NCBI GenBank assembly: GCA_043585095.1
Contig: CP121321.1
Span: 2,542,001-2,606,000 of the forward strand
Length of the DNA stretch: 64,000 nucleotides
Direction of reading: 5' to 3'
Origin: JANQIO01 sp043585095
GTDB taxonomy: Bacteria; Pseudomonadota; Gammaproteobacteria; Pseudomonadales; Halieaceae
The translations under genes were made by a program, and so were the position numbers. The notes beneath the pieces are model-generated. The model was not told where the DNA came from and made no database searches. It saw only the letters and a program-made list of their open reading frames with translations. Shown here piece by piece: positions 54,847-64,000 of this stretch (position 1 is its first letter; every line of letters begins with the position of its first letter).

Positions 54847-56994
54847 TTACTCAGCAGTTTCAGCCGCCTCTTCAGGTGCATCACCTGCGTCGTCGCCATT
54901 GGCAGCGTCTTCAGCAGCTTCTTTCATGCTCAACTTGATGCGGCCGCGTTGATCCACGTCCAGTACTTTGACGCGTACGGTTTCGCCTTCTTTCAAGTAA
55001 TCGCTAACGTTCTCGACGCGCTCTTCGGCAATCTGCGAAATGTGCACCAGACCGTCTTTACCCGGCAGGATGGTGACAAACGCACCGAAGTCGACAATGC
55101 GTGCTACCAGCCCTTCGTAGATCTCACCGACTTCAGCTTCAGCGGTGATCTCTTCAACTCGTGCAATCGCCGCATCCCGTGCCGCAGAGTCGCGACCGAA
55201 GATGTGAACGGTGCCATCGTCTTCGATATCGATGCTTGCGCCGGTGTCTTCGGTGATAGAGCGAATGGTCGCCCCCCCTTTACCGATGATGTCGCGAATC
55301 TTGTCGGAATCGATTTTCATGGTGATCATGCTGGGCGCATTGTCGCTGACGATCGTGCGCGGCTCAGCCAGCACTTCGTTCATCTGACCCAGAATGTGCA
55401 GGCGGGCGTGCAGTGCCTGCTCCAGTGCGATCTCCATGATCTGCTCGTTGATACCTTCAATCTTGATATCCATTTGCAGAGCGGTGACGCCGTTAGACGT
55501 ACCGGCAACTTTAAAGTCCATGTCGCCCAGGTGATCTTCATCGCCCAGAATATCGGTCAGCACGGCAAACTGATTGCCTTCCTTAACCAGGCCCATTGCA
55601 ATGCCCGCCACTGGCGCTTTCAGAGGTACGCCCGCCGCCATCATTGCCAGACTGCCGACGCAAACTGACGCCATCGAGCTGGAGCCATTGGACTCAGTGA
55701 TTTCAGAAACCACGCGCGTGGTGTATGCCCACTGATCTTCACTCGGCAGTACTGCAGCCAAACCGCGACGCGCCAAACGGCCGTGGCCGATTTCGCGACG
55801 GCTAGTGAAGCCAATACGACCCGCCTCGCCCACTGAGTAAGGGGGGAAGTTGTAGTGCAGCATAAAGGGATCTCGACGTTCACCTTCCAGCGCATCAATG
55901 ATTTGCGCGTCGCGAGTTGAGCCCAGCGTTACGGCACCGATGGCCTGTGTTTCGCCACGGGTAAACAGGGCGGAACCATGAGCCTTGGGCAGGATGTCGA
56001 CCTCGCAGGCAATCGCACGAACCGTGCGGTTGTCACGACCATCAATACGTGGCTCGCCGGACAAAATGCGCTCGCGAACCAGCGTCTTCTCGATCTTCTT
56101 GAAGATGTCTTTGACGTCGTCTTCAGACGGTGCGCTATCTGCATCACCGCAAAGCTCTGCAACCACTTTGTCGCGCAGCTCGCCGACGCGCGAGTAACGC
56201 TCTGCCTTGTCGGTAATGCGGTAGGCTTCACCCAGGTCAGCTTTGATGCTGGCTTCAACCTGCTGCAGCAGTGCCTGATCGACTTCCGCGGCAGACCATT
56301 CCCAGGCCGGCTTGCCAGTCTCAGCAGCGAGTTCCTGTACCGCCTTGATCACCGTCTGCATTTCCTGATGGGCGAATAGCACCGCACCCAGCATCTGGTC
56401 TTCGCTCAATTCGTCAGCTTGCGACTCCACCATCAAAACAGCTTCGTCGGTGCCAGCTACGACCATATCCAGCTTGCTGCCTGCGAGCTGCGAGTAAGTT
56501 GGGTTCAGGATGTAGCCGTCCTGATCGGTGAAGCCTACGCGGGCTGCGCCGATCGGCCCGCTAAACGGAACGCCGGAAATAGCCAGCGCCGCAGAGGTGC
56601 CAATCATAGCGGGAATGTCCGGATCAATTTCTGACTCTGCAGACATCACCGTGCACACCACCTGCACTTCGTTCATAAAACCGTTCGGGAAAAGCGGACG
56701 GATAGGACGATCGATAAGACGTGAGGTCAGCGTTTCTTTTTCTGACGGACGCGCTTCACGCTTAAAGAAGCCGCCGGGGATTTTACCCACAGAGTAGGTC
56801 TTCTCGATGTAGTGAACACCGAGCGGGAAGAAGTCCTGGCCTGGGCGTTGTGATTTCGCTGCAACCACGGTGCACAGCACTGAGGTGTCTTCAACTGTTA
56901 CCAAAACGGCGCCAGTGGCTTGCCGTGCGATGCGACCCGTTTCCAGGGTGACCGTTTGGTCACCGTATTTAAATGTCTTTGTGACGGGATTCAT
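54847..56994 (-). CDS. pnp: Polynucleotide phosphorylase
   Basis: This 715-residue protein has two RNase PH domains (GRIARQATGAVLV, and RREIGHGRLARRGLAAVLPS in the second), then KH (IRDIIGKGGATIRSITEDTG) and S1 (EIYEGLVARIVDFGAFVTILPGKDGLVHISQI). The tail is acidic. It degrades RNA from the 3' end with phosphate. It is the last gene of the operon. Confidence 0.97.
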   Translation of the reverse strand: MNPVTKTFKYGDQTVTLETGRIARQATGAVLVTVEDTSVLCTVVAAKSQRPGQDFFPLGVHYIEKTYSVGKIPGGFFKREARPSEKETLTSRLIDRPIRPLFPNGFMNEVQVVCTVMSAESEIDPDIPAMIGTSAALAISGVPFSGPIGAARVGFTDQDGYILNPTYSQLAGSKLDMVVAGTDEAVLMVESQADELSEDQMLGAVLFAHQEMQTVIKAVQELAAETGKPAWEWSAAEVDQALLQQVEASIKADLGEAYRITDKAERYSRVGELRDKVVAELCGDADSAPSEDDVKDIFKKIEKTLVRERILSGEPRIDGRDNRTVRAIACEVDILPKAHGSALFTRGETQAIGAVTLGSTRDAQIIDALEGERRDPFMLHYNFPPYSVGEAGRIGFTSRREIGHGRLARRGLAAVLPSEDQWAYTTRVVSEITESNGSSSMASVCVGSLAMMAAGVPLKAPVAGIAMGLVKEGNQFAVLTDILGDEDHLGDMDFKVAGTSNGVTALQMDIKIEGINEQIMEIALEQALHARLHILGQMNEVLAEPRTIVSDNAPSMITMKIDSDKIRDIIGKGGATIRSITEDTGASIDIEDDGTVHIFGRDSAARDAAIARVEEITAEAEVGEIYEGLVARIVDFGAFVTILPGKDGLVHISQIAEERVENVSDYLKEGETVRVKVLDVDQRGRIKLSMKEAAEDAANGDDAGDAPEEAAETAE

Positions 56995-57020
56995 TCAATT
57001 CTCCAATTCCAATAATGACA

Positions 57021-57042
57021 CCGCCGGCACATCGGCCGGCGG
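57021..57042. promoter_or_regulatory. Stem-loop between rpsO and pnp
   Basis: CCGCCGG pairs with CCGGCGG across an 8-nt loop within the 59-bp gap. In E. coli this gap has a terminator and the RNase III site through which PNPase controls its own mRNA. There is no U-tract here, so a processing or control stem is likelier than a terminator. Confidence 0.6.
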
Positions 57043-57053
57043 AATCCTAAACG

Positions 57054-57323
57054 TTATCGACGCAGACCAAGACGCTTGATCAGCGTGCTGTAACGCTCGC
57101 TGTCTTTGCGCTTCAGGTAGTCCAGCAGTTTCCGGCGCTGGTTAACCATGCGGATCAAACCGCGGCGAGAGTGGTGGTCACGCTTGTGTGACGAAAAGTG
57201 CCCCTGCAGTTGTTGGATATTTGCAGTGAGCAGGGCTACCTGTACTTCGGGGGAACCCGTGTCGCCGTCGGCGAGTTGATACTCTTTTACGATATCTGCT
57301 TTTTCAGTTGCACTAAGTGCCAT
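57054..57323 (-). CDS. rpsO: 30S ribosomal protein S15
   Basis: This 89-residue protein begins ALSATEKADIVKEYQLADGDTGSPEVQVALL and ends LIKRLGLRR, full-length S15. GAGGA lies 8 nt before the ATG at 57323; an upstream in-frame codon is not needed. It binds 16S rRNA and often represses its own translation. Confidence 0.97.
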   Translation of the reverse strand: MALSATEKADIVKEYQLADGDTGSPEVQVALLTANIQQLQGHFSSHKRDHHSRRGLIRMVNQRRKLLDYLKRKDSERYSTLIKRLGLRR

Positions 57324-57421
57324 GATGTATTCCTCTAACAATATGCCCAGAACGTTTCCGTCCGTCGATTAAATAGAGCCTGCCCGTGCATATTTACAGA
57401 CAGGTTCGCGCTGACTCGGCC

Positions 57422-58387
57422 TTACTGCCGAGCTTCAGCTATCAGGCGACGCGGCGCTACGCGCCCATCGTCCAATATCTCTCCTATGCCCAGAAACTCT
57501 CCGGACTCCAAACCTACTCGCACCATGCCGCTGACTGGCGAGTTGGGCACTAATACCGCCTGCCCCTGACGAATATAGAAACCACCCGCTTCACTCACAC
57601 GCACCAGTGGCAAAGCACCCAGTGCAGAATCAAGAGGGCGTAAAAGGGCGTCCATCTCGTCGGTAGCCGCGCTCGCCGCCAGTGCATCCAGGGTCGCCAG
57701 GGACACCATATTGGCCTCGCCAAACGGCCCCGCCTGGGTTCTGTGCAGCCTACTAACGTGGCCGCCGCAGCCCAGAGCCGCACCTAGATCCTCCGCCAGC
57801 GAGCGCACATAGGTGCCCTTGCTACAGCGAATGCTCACGTCCACTTCTGGCTGTGCACCTGGACGAAAAGCCGTCATAGTCAATTCATGAACCGTGACGC
57901 GCCGGGACTTCCTATCAACTTCCTGACCCTTCCTGGCCAGTTTGTATAACGGCTGTCCGTTGTGCTTTATCGCCGAGTACATACTGGGCGTCTGCTCAAT
58001 CTCACCGCGAAACGTCGCCAGTAGCGCGGCCACATTATCCTCGTGTATGTGGCTGGCATCCAGTGTTTCTAAAACCTCGCCTTCCGCGTCGCCTGATGCG
58101 GTGCTCACACCCAGTACAAAAGTACTGTCATAAGCCTTGTCAGCATCCAGCAAAAACTGCGAGAACTTGGTGGCCTCGCCAAAGCAGAGCGGCAAAACAC
58201 CCGTGGCCAGAGGATCAAGGCTGCCGGTATGTCCAGCCTTGGCAGCATTAAAGCAGCGCTTGGCGGCCTGCAGGGCTTGATTGGAGCTGATACCGAGTGG
58301 CTTGTTGAGCACCAAAATGCCATTGACGGGTCTGCGAACCCGTTTCGTCTGTTGCCGCGCCGACCGCTGCTGACTCTGGCCGCTCAT
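57422..58387 (-). CDS. truB: tRNA pseudouridine-55 synthase
   Basis: In this 321-residue protein GHTGSLDPLATGVLPL holds the catalytic Asp, and CSKGTYVRSLAEDLG and the PUA-like C-terminus follow. The N-terminal 20 residues are basic and extra. The start overlaps the rbfA stop as ATGA. Confidence 0.96.
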   Translation of the reverse strand: MSGQSQQRSARQQTKRVRRPVNGILVLNKPLGISSNQALQAAKRCFNAAKAGHTGSLDPLATGVLPLCFGEATKFSQFLLDADKAYDSTFVLGVSTASGDAEGEVLETLDASHIHEDNVAALLATFRGEIEQTPSMYSAIKHNGQPLYKLARKGQEVDRKSRRVTVHELTMTAFRPGAQPEVDVSIRCSKGTYVRSLAEDLGAALGCGGHVSRLHRTQAGPFGEANMVSLATLDALAASAATDEMDALLRPLDSALGALPLVRVSEAGGFYIRQGQAVLVPNSPVSGMVRVGLESGEFLGIGEILDDGRVAPRRLIAEARQ

Positions 58388-58824
58388 CGCGGAACATTCC
58401 CGTCGTGCTCCGCACCGTCTCCTGACACTGGCTCTTGTTCTGCGGATTGCACTGATTCGCCAGCCCCATCGTTCGAGACAGCGCGCTCGATCAGCGCTTC
58501 CAAATGTCGCCCGCGACCGACGCTTTCATCAAAGGCAAAGCGTAGCGTCGGGATGGTGCGCAGGGTACTGTCTTTTGACAACTGACTGCGAAGAAACCCC
58601 GAAGCCTTGTTGAGCGTCTCGGTAACTTCCTTTGCTTCCTGTGCATCATCTTTGCCCAGCACCGTATAGAAAACCTTGGCGTGACCGAGATCTCGACTGA
58701 CTTCGACGTCCGTTATGCTGACCATGGCAACGCGCGGGTCGCGCATCTGCTGCTGTATGTGCACAGCCAGCTCCTGACGCAGGAAATCCGCTACACGATC
58801 GGTGCGCTGGTAATCACGAGCCAT
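58384..58824 (-). CDS. rbfA: Ribosome-binding factor A
   Basis: This 146-residue KH-like protein has RVADFLRQELAVHIQQQMRDPRVAMVSITDVEVSRDL, full RbfA. It acts in late 30S maturation. Its last residues are acidic and poorly conserved. Coupled to truB; 33 bp after infB. Confidence 0.95.
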   Translation of the reverse strand: MARDYQRTDRVADFLRQELAVHIQQQMRDPRVAMVSITDVEVSRDLGHAKVFYTVLGKDDAQEAKEVTETLNKASGFLRSQLSKDSTLRTIPTLRFAFDESVGRGRHLEALIERAVSNDGAGESVQSAEQEPVSGDGAEHDGNVPR

Positions 58825-58857
58825 CAGACGAGTGCCAAAGCGGGAGTCATGCGCGCC

Positions 58858-61446
58858 TCAAAGAGTGCGCGCAAATTCCTTGACCTCAAAGACTTCAATC
58901 TGGTCACCGGGCTGAACGTCGTTATAGTTCTTCACGCCGATACCACACTCAATGCCTTTTTTGACTTCGTTGGCATCGTCTTTAAAGCGGCGCAAGGATT
59001 CCAGTTCGCCTTCGTAAATCACCACGTTATCGCGAAGTACACGAATAGGCTTGGAGCGGTATACCGTTCCCTCTATCACCATACAGCCCGCAATTTGGCC
59101 AAGCTTGGGGGAACTGAACACTTCACGCACTTCGGCGATGCCCACAATTTCTTCACGCAGCTCGGGCGCCAGCATGCCACTCAGGGCTTGCTTCACGTCG
59201 TCGATCAAGTCGTAAATGACGTTGTAATAGCGCAGGTCCAGGCTTTCCTCTTCAACCAGCTTTCGCGCGGAATTATCGGCACGCACGTTGAAGCCAAAGA
59301 TCACTGCATTCGCCGTCATTGCCAAAGTCACGTCGGTCTCGGCAATACCGCCTACGCCGGACGAGACGATGTTCACATCGACTTCATCGTTGCCCAAATC
59401 TAGCAGCGCGGATTGCAAGGCTTCCAGAGAACCACGTACGTCAGCTTTAACCACAACGTTCAGGGTGCGCTTCTCGCCGGCCGTCATGCTTTCAAACATG
59501 TTGTCCAGCTTGGCAGCCTGCTGGCGCTGCATACGCGTATCACGCAGCTTTTCCTGACGGAACATGGCGATCTCGCGGGCACGCTTCTCACTTTCGACGA
59601 CGGCGAAGGGATCGCCTGCATCGGGTGTGCCATCAAGACCCAGGATCTCGACCGGTATTGACGGACCCGCCTCCTCAATTGCCTGGCCATTCTCATCCAA
59701 CATGGCGCGCACGCGGCCGTATTGAACGCCGGCAAGGACAATATCGCCCTGCTTTAAGGTGCCGCTTTGCACAAGCACGGAGGCCACAGAGCCGCGGCCT
59801 TTATCCAGGCGAGATTCAATCACCAGACCTTGAGCGGGAACATCCGTAGGTGCCTGTAGCTCGAGCAATTCTGCCTGTAGCAGAACAGCGTCCAGCAAAT
59901 CGTCCACGCCTGTACCCTCGTGCGCGGAAACATTGATGAACTGCGTGTCACCACCCCAGGCCTCAGGAATAACGTCTTTTGCTGCTAACTCATTGCGGAC
60001 ACGATCAGGGTCCGCAGCTTCTTTATCGATCTTGTTAACCGCCACGATCAACGGCACTTCAGCCGCCTTGGCGTGCAGCACGGCTTCTTCAGTCTGCGGC
60101 ATAACACCATCGTCCGCCGCAACCACCAGAATCACGATATCCGTGCTCTTGGCACCGCGTGCACGCATGGCTGTAAAGGCCGCGTGTCCCGGTGTATCCA
60201 GGAAGGAGATCATGCCGTGGCCCGTTTCAACGTGGTAGGCACCGATGTGCTGGGTAATGCCGCCAGCCTCACCGTCTGCCACTTTGGTCTTGCGAATATA
60301 GTCGAGTAGCGATGTTTTACCGTGATCGACGTGACCCATTACGGTTACGACTGGAGCGCGCGGCTGATCGGTGCCTTCATGCTGCGCCAGAGTTTCAACC
60401 AGCTTCTCTTCCAAGGCATCTTCGCTGACGATCTTGTAGCTGTTACCCAGCTCCTCAATCACCAGAATAGCGGTGTCCTGATCAACGATCTGATTGATGG
60501 TAGCCATCACGCCCAGCTTCATAAGCTCTTTAATGACCACGCCCGCCTTAACGGACATTTGCTGGGAGAGATCGCCGACGCTGATGTTGTCGCCCAGCGC
60601 TACCTCATGAGCACGCTGCTCCGTCGGCATCTCAAAGCCATGCTTGCCATGCTCTTCATGGGTGCGCGAAACAGACTTCTTGCGCGACCCACGGCGCCTG
60701 ACGATGCCGCGTTCTGCAGCGTCCAGCTGGTTTATAGAAAGATTGTGGCCGCGTTGCTTGCCGCGCACCTGCTCGCCGGGGCGATCGCTGCGCCCTGCCT
60801 TTTTCTTTGCAAAGCGGTCGGCTTCCTGCTTGGGCGCCTCATGGAGTCGCTTCGGACGCGCCGCGCCCTTGTCAGCAGTGTCAGCGGCAGCGGCTTTTTC
60901 AGCGGCCGCAGCTTTCAGTGCGGCTTCCTCTGCACGCGCTTTGGCGGCAGCTTCGCGCTCCAGGCGCTCCGCTTCTTCCTGCTTCTGACGCTTCTCGGCA
61001 GCCTGCTGGCGCAGAACTTCCGGATCGAGGTCCTTGGCATCCTGAACGGGTGCAGGATCTTCCGCTACCGGGGTCGGGGCGACTTCTACCTCCGGCTCCG
61101 GTGCCACCTCTACCTCGGCTTCTACAACTTCTTCCTCAGGCGCTTCCTGGTCACGCTTCACGTAGGTGCGCTTTTTACGCACCTCAACGTTAACCGTTTT
61201 CTTTCCCTGGGAAGAAGGCCCTTTCAGCGTGCTAAGTGTTTTCCGCTTCAGCGTAATTTTCTTGGGCGCTTTTTCAGATTCACCATGGCTGCGCTTGAGA
61301 AAGGCAAGCAGAGTCTTCTTGTCTTCATCAGACACAGCTTCTTCGGCCTGAGTATGCGGTAACCCGGCTTCGCCCATCTGCGTCAGCAGGCGGTCAACCG
61401 ATGCTCCGACTACTTCAGCGAGCTGCTGTACTGTCACTTGCGCCAT
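58858..61446 (-). CDS. infB: Translation initiation factor IF-2
   Basis: This 862-residue protein has an N-terminal IF2_N module (VTVQQLAEVVGASVDRLLTQM), a long Glu/Ala/Lys-rich linker (about 70-220), and the G domain with GHVDHGKTS near residue 370, DTPGHAAF and NKIDK. AGGAG lies 7 nt before the ATG. It brings fMet-tRNA to the 30S subunit, and the initiator tRNA gene heads this same cluster. Confidence 0.97.
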   Translation of the reverse strand: MAQVTVQQLAEVVGASVDRLLTQMGEAGLPHTQAEEAVSDEDKKTLLAFLKRSHGESEKAPKKITLKRKTLSTLKGPSSQGKKTVNVEVRKKRTYVKRDQEAPEEEVVEAEVEVAPEPEVEVAPTPVAEDPAPVQDAKDLDPEVLRQQAAEKRQKQEEAERLEREAAAKARAEEAALKAAAAEKAAAADTADKGAARPKRLHEAPKQEADRFAKKKAGRSDRPGEQVRGKQRGHNLSINQLDAAERGIVRRRGSRKKSVSRTHEEHGKHGFEMPTEQRAHEVALGDNISVGDLSQQMSVKAGVVIKELMKLGVMATINQIVDQDTAILVIEELGNSYKIVSEDALEEKLVETLAQHEGTDQPRAPVVTVMGHVDHGKTSLLDYIRKTKVADGEAGGITQHIGAYHVETGHGMISFLDTPGHAAFTAMRARGAKSTDIVILVVAADDGVMPQTEEAVLHAKAAEVPLIVAVNKIDKEAADPDRVRNELAAKDVIPEAWGGDTQFINVSAHEGTGVDDLLDAVLLQAELLELQAPTDVPAQGLVIESRLDKGRGSVASVLVQSGTLKQGDIVLAGVQYGRVRAMLDENGQAIEEAGPSIPVEILGLDGTPDAGDPFAVVESEKRAREIAMFRQEKLRDTRMQRQQAAKLDNMFESMTAGEKRTLNVVVKADVRGSLEALQSALLDLGNDEVDVNIVSSGVGGIAETDVTLAMTANAVIFGFNVRADNSARKLVEEESLDLRYYNVIYDLIDDVKQALSGMLAPELREEIVGIAEVREVFSSPKLGQIAGCMVIEGTVYRSKPIRVLRDNVVIYEGELESLRRFKDDANEVKKGIECGIGVKNYNDVQPGDQIEVFEVKEFARTL

Positions 61447-61490
61447 GCAATATCTCCTATTTTCCCCGGTTTGGTGTGCAGTGCGTCGTC

Positions 61491-63026
61491 TTAGGACGCG
61501 TCCGCTTTATTGGCTTCAGCTTGTTCAGCTTCTGCCGCTGCGGCCTCTGCAAACCAGGGCGCACGAGCTGTCATGATCAGCTCGCCCGCACGTTCTTCCG
61601 TCATATCTTCTATATCCAGCAGGTCTTCTACAGCCTGCTCCGCAAGATCTTCCATGGTCACAATCTGGCGGCTGGCCAGAATGTATGCCAGGTGGCGATC
61701 CATGCCATCCATCGTTAGCAAGTCTTCGGCTGGCTCGTTCTCGCCCAGCTGCTCTTCCGACGCAATCGCTGCAGTCAGCAAGGCATCCTTGGCACGGGCG
61801 CGCAGTTCTTCTGCAATCTCGTCGTCAAAGCCTTCAATGCCGGACATCTCTTCCAGCGGCACATATGCGACTTCTTCCAGCGTGGTGAAACCTTCTTCGA
61901 CCAGGATTTCAGCGACGTCTTGATCGACGTCCAGCTGTTCACAGAACATGCCAATAATGGCGCCCGCTTCCTGCTCGTGCTTGTCAGCTGCTTCATCCGT
62001 GCTCATCACGTTGATAGACCAGCCGGTCAATTCGCCGGCCAGGCGGACGTTCTGTCCACTGCGACCAATCGCCTGGGCGAGGTTCTCTTCGCTGACGGCA
62101 ACGTCCATGGTTCCGCTGTCTTCGTCTACAACGATCGACTCGACTTCTGCAGGTGACATGGCGTTGATGACTAACTGCGCGGGGTTATCGTCCCACAGCA
62201 CGATGTCTACCCGCTCGTTGTCCAACTCATTGGATACCGCTTGCACGCGTGAGCCGCGCATACCGACACAGGCACCGACTGGATCGATGCGACCGTCGTT
62301 AGTTTTAACCGCGATCTTGGCGCGCGAACCCGGGTCGCGGGCTGCACTGCGGATTTCGATGACTTCTTCGGCTATTTCAGGAACTTCTATTTTGAAAAGC
62401 TCGATGAGCATGGCCGGACAGGAGCGGCTCATAATGAGCTGCGGGCCGCGAGTCTCCTCGCTGATTTCCATGAGAATGGCGCGAACACGATCGTTTACGC
62501 GAAAGGTTTCGCGACCGACAAGCTGCTCCCGCGGCAACAGGCCTTCGGCATTGTTACCCAAATCCATAATGACGTTGTCGCGGGTGACTTTTTTAACCGA
62601 GCCACCCAGGAGCTCACCGATGCGGTCCTGATACTCTTCGACAACCTGTGCGCGCTCGGCATCACGAACACGCTGCACGATCACCTGCTTGGCGGTCTGC
62701 GCGGCGATACGTCCGAAGCCAACGTTGTCGACAACTTCTTCATGTATATCGCCAATTTTAAGCTCAGAGCTGACTTCTGCCGCTTCTTCGGTTGTGAACT
62801 GCGTGCCCAGCAAAGCCATTTCGTCGTCCGGAACGACCAACCAGCGACGCTTGGTCACGTAATCGCCGCTCTCACGATCGATCGTGACTTCGATATCCGC
62901 TTCTTCGTCGTAGCGCTTCTTGGTGGCCGTGGCCAGCGCAAGTTCGATGGCTTCGAAAATAATGTCCTCAGAGACACCTTTCTCAGCGGATACTGCTTCA
63001 GCAACTAACAAGATTTCCTTGTTCAT
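61491..63026 (-). CDS. nusA: Transcription elongation/termination factor NusA
   Basis: This 511-residue protein starts at the ATG at 63026 (MNKEILLVAEAVSAEKGV). S1 and two KH domains (VGACVGMRGSRVQAVSNEL, AIGRSGQNVRLAGEL) are followed by two C-terminal acidic repeats of the gammaproteobacterial type. It acts in pausing and antitermination. Confidence 0.97.
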   Translation of the reverse strand: MNKEILLVAEAVSAEKGVSEDIIFEAIELALATATKKRYDEEADIEVTIDRESGDYVTKRRWLVVPDDEMALLGTQFTTEEAAEVSSELKIGDIHEEVVDNVGFGRIAAQTAKQVIVQRVRDAERAQVVEEYQDRIGELLGGSVKKVTRDNVIMDLGNNAEGLLPREQLVGRETFRVNDRVRAILMEISEETRGPQLIMSRSCPAMLIELFKIEVPEIAEEVIEIRSAARDPGSRAKIAVKTNDGRIDPVGACVGMRGSRVQAVSNELDNERVDIVLWDDNPAQLVINAMSPAEVESIVVDEDSGTMDVAVSEENLAQAIGRSGQNVRLAGELTGWSINVMSTDEAADKHEQEAGAIIGMFCEQLDVDQDVAEILVEEGFTTLEEVAYVPLEEMSGIEGFDDEIAEELRARAKDALLTAAIASEEQLGENEPAEDLLTMDGMDRHLAYILASRQIVTMEDLAEQAVEDLLDIEDMTEERAGELIMTARAPWFAEAAAAEAEQAEANKADAS

Positions 63027-63129
63027 TCTCTTCTCGCCTGTGCACGCTGGGTGCTTTGTTCTCCGGGTCAGCCCGGGTTTAAGTATGTCTTGGTGACCGG
63101 CACCAATTCCTTCCAATATCGCTCTGTGC

Positions 63130-63585
63130 TTACACTCTGGGCTTCACCTGCGCCCGCTCTACCATGTCGTAAGGCAGTAGAAACTCTTCATCGTCGATCT
63201 GTACAACGACGTCGTCGCCTTCGACACCTTTCAGAGTGCCTTTAAACTTGCGACGGCCCTCGAATGGCCTGCGCAACCGTATCTCAATCCACTCGCCAAC
63301 GTAGCCGGCGTATTGCTCCGCTTGAAACAGCAGCCGGTCGATGCCCGGCGAGGATACCTCCAGGGTGTACTCACCTGTAATGGGGTCCTCTACATCCATC
63401 ACGCCACTAACGTGGTGGCTGACCGACGCACAATCATCAACGTTTACACCGCTCTCACTGTCCACATATAAACGCAGCAGTGTGTGTCGGCCTTGTGACA
63501 AATATTCGAGGCCCCACAGTGAAAAACCCAAGGCCTCTATCGTCGGCTTGAGTAGCTCCGCAATGGTGTCTTCTCGACTGGCCAC
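63130..63585 (-). CDS. rimP: Ribosome maturation factor RimP
   Basis: This 151-residue protein has LEYLSQGRHTLLRLYVDSESGVNVDDCASVSHHV and YTLEVSSPGIDRLL, the RimP signature. First protein gene of the operon with nusA and infB; its promoter lies in 63586-63967. Confidence 0.95.
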   Translation of the reverse strand: MASREDTIAELLKPTIEALGFSLWGLEYLSQGRHTLLRLYVDSESGVNVDDCASVSHHVSGVMDVEDPITGEYTLEVSSPGIDRLLFQAEQYAGYVGEWIEIRLRRPFEGRRKFKGTLKGVEGDDVVVQIDDEEFLLPYDMVERAQVKPRV

Positions 63586-63642
63586 TCAGCCTCCTGTCAA
63601 TTTAACGACAGCCGGCATCGCTGGCTGTTGCTTTGCTGTTTG

Positions 63643-63702
63643 CCACTTTCTCTGTGGCCCACTTTCTCTGTGGCCCACTTTCTTTTAGCCACTTTCTTTT
63701 AG
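63643..63702. repeat. Tandem units of 16 and 14 bp before rimP
   Basis: CCACTTTCTCTGTGGC occurs twice, then CCACTTTCTTTTAG twice. Each 16-bp unit is itself a small inverted repeat (CCAC/GTGG). The array lies in the rimP leader, next to the tRNA terminator. Confidence 0.88.
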
Positions 63703-63709
63703 CCAACAA

Positions 63710-63731
63710 AAAGCCCCTATAAAGGGGCTTT
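63710..63731 (-). terminator. Intrinsic terminator after the initiator tRNA
   Basis: On the minus strand AAAGCCCC / GGGGCTTT with a TTTATA loop is followed by more Ts (five in all). It would end the tRNA transcript, so rimP needs its own promoter or read-through. Confidence 0.88.
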
Positions 63732-63967
63732 CGGATATGCGCCAGTCTCAGTCTGGTGCATCGTTGGCAGCGAGAGTGGGTATCGGACCACATCATCTCG
63801 CTGGCTGCCGGCACAACCTTACAGGTGTGTGTCAGCGTTCCGGAAGCCAGCGCCCTTAGGCAGCTGTCATGCCGCGTCTCCCCTCTGTCACAATCGGCGG
63901 CAGCGTTATTACGCCGTCGCACTAATTTTGCAAAGAGGATGATGTAGCACATCACTTCCTCAACGTT

Positions 63968-64000
63968 TGGTAGCGGGGGCCGGATTTGAACCGACGACCT
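63968..64000 (-). tRNA. Initiator tRNA-fMet, 3' part
   Basis: The visible 33 nt read AGGTCGTCGGTTCAAATCC then GGCCCCCGC and TACCA on the minus strand: the T arm, the acceptor strand with GGCCCCCGC, and an encoded CCA. This is the initiator tRNA 3' half, and metY(tRNA)-rimP-nusA-infB is the classical order. Base 72 is U where E. coli has A; the partner base 1 is beyond the window. Confidence 0.85.

Noticed and set aside
60322..61362. 346-codon plus-strand frame
   Set aside because: It is wholly antisense to infB; the Arg/Leu-rich translation is a by-product of the GC-rich IF-2 linker.

Overview
The window is a chromosomal segment of a marine-type gammaproteobacterium. Its right two thirds keep gene orders known from Pseudomonas and E. 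coli: sfsA, dksA, gluQ, cbrXAB, pcnB, folK, panBC and acs, then pnp, rpsO, truB, rbfA, infB, nusA, rimP and an initiator tRNA. The ImuA-ImuB-DnaE2 mutasome, a carotenoid oxygenase, a 3-ketosteroid-dehydrogenase-like flavoprotein and a PPi-type phosphofructokinase suggest the Halieaceae/Spongiibacteraceae (Cellvibrionales) neighbourhood. That placement is inference; no 16S gene is present.

Layout. (1) 1-4618 is a visibly AT-richer accessory block that looks like the edge of a defence island: a truncated large AAA+ ATPase with a small excisionase-type HTH protein, a HIT protein translationally coupled to a DUF3883 nuclease-like protein, a second PD-(D/E)xK-like protein and a DUF2726 protein. 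(2) 4726-12431 is core and catabolic: CIA30 and DUF748 proteins, a flavoprotein-thioesterase-SnoaL group, a DUF924 protein and metY. (3) 12589-24208 carries the SOS mutagenesis genes, split into imuA-imuB and dnaE2, each behind its own near-perfect LexA box and separated by about 6 kb of unrelated genes. (4) 24320-38594 is mixed metabolism and envelope: a frameshifted mscS, a carotenoid oxygenase, argG, pyrC, rnt, an RND/MMPL exporter, mpl and PPi-phosphofructokinase. (5) 38602-54004 is the carbon-control and cofactor region. A CbrA/CbrB two-component system is followed by an 840-bp gap with GTTAC/GTAAC half-sites, a canonical sigma-54 promoter and an A-rich structured transcript candidate, exactly where Pseudomonas encodes the Crc/Hfq decoy RNA CrcZ. 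(6) 54847-64000 is the leftward transcription/translation operon, from tRNA-fMet and rimP to pnp, closed by a clear terminator.

Two things stand out. First, the CrcZ-like locus at 45734-46421, built from two A-rich modules each ending in nearly the same 9-bp hairpin with a 3-nt loop. Second, short tandem arrays with 14-26 bp units in many intergenic gaps. Several overlap or abut stop codons, as if the 3' end of a gene had been duplicated, and arrays at 31447 and 39420 share one unit in opposite orientations.
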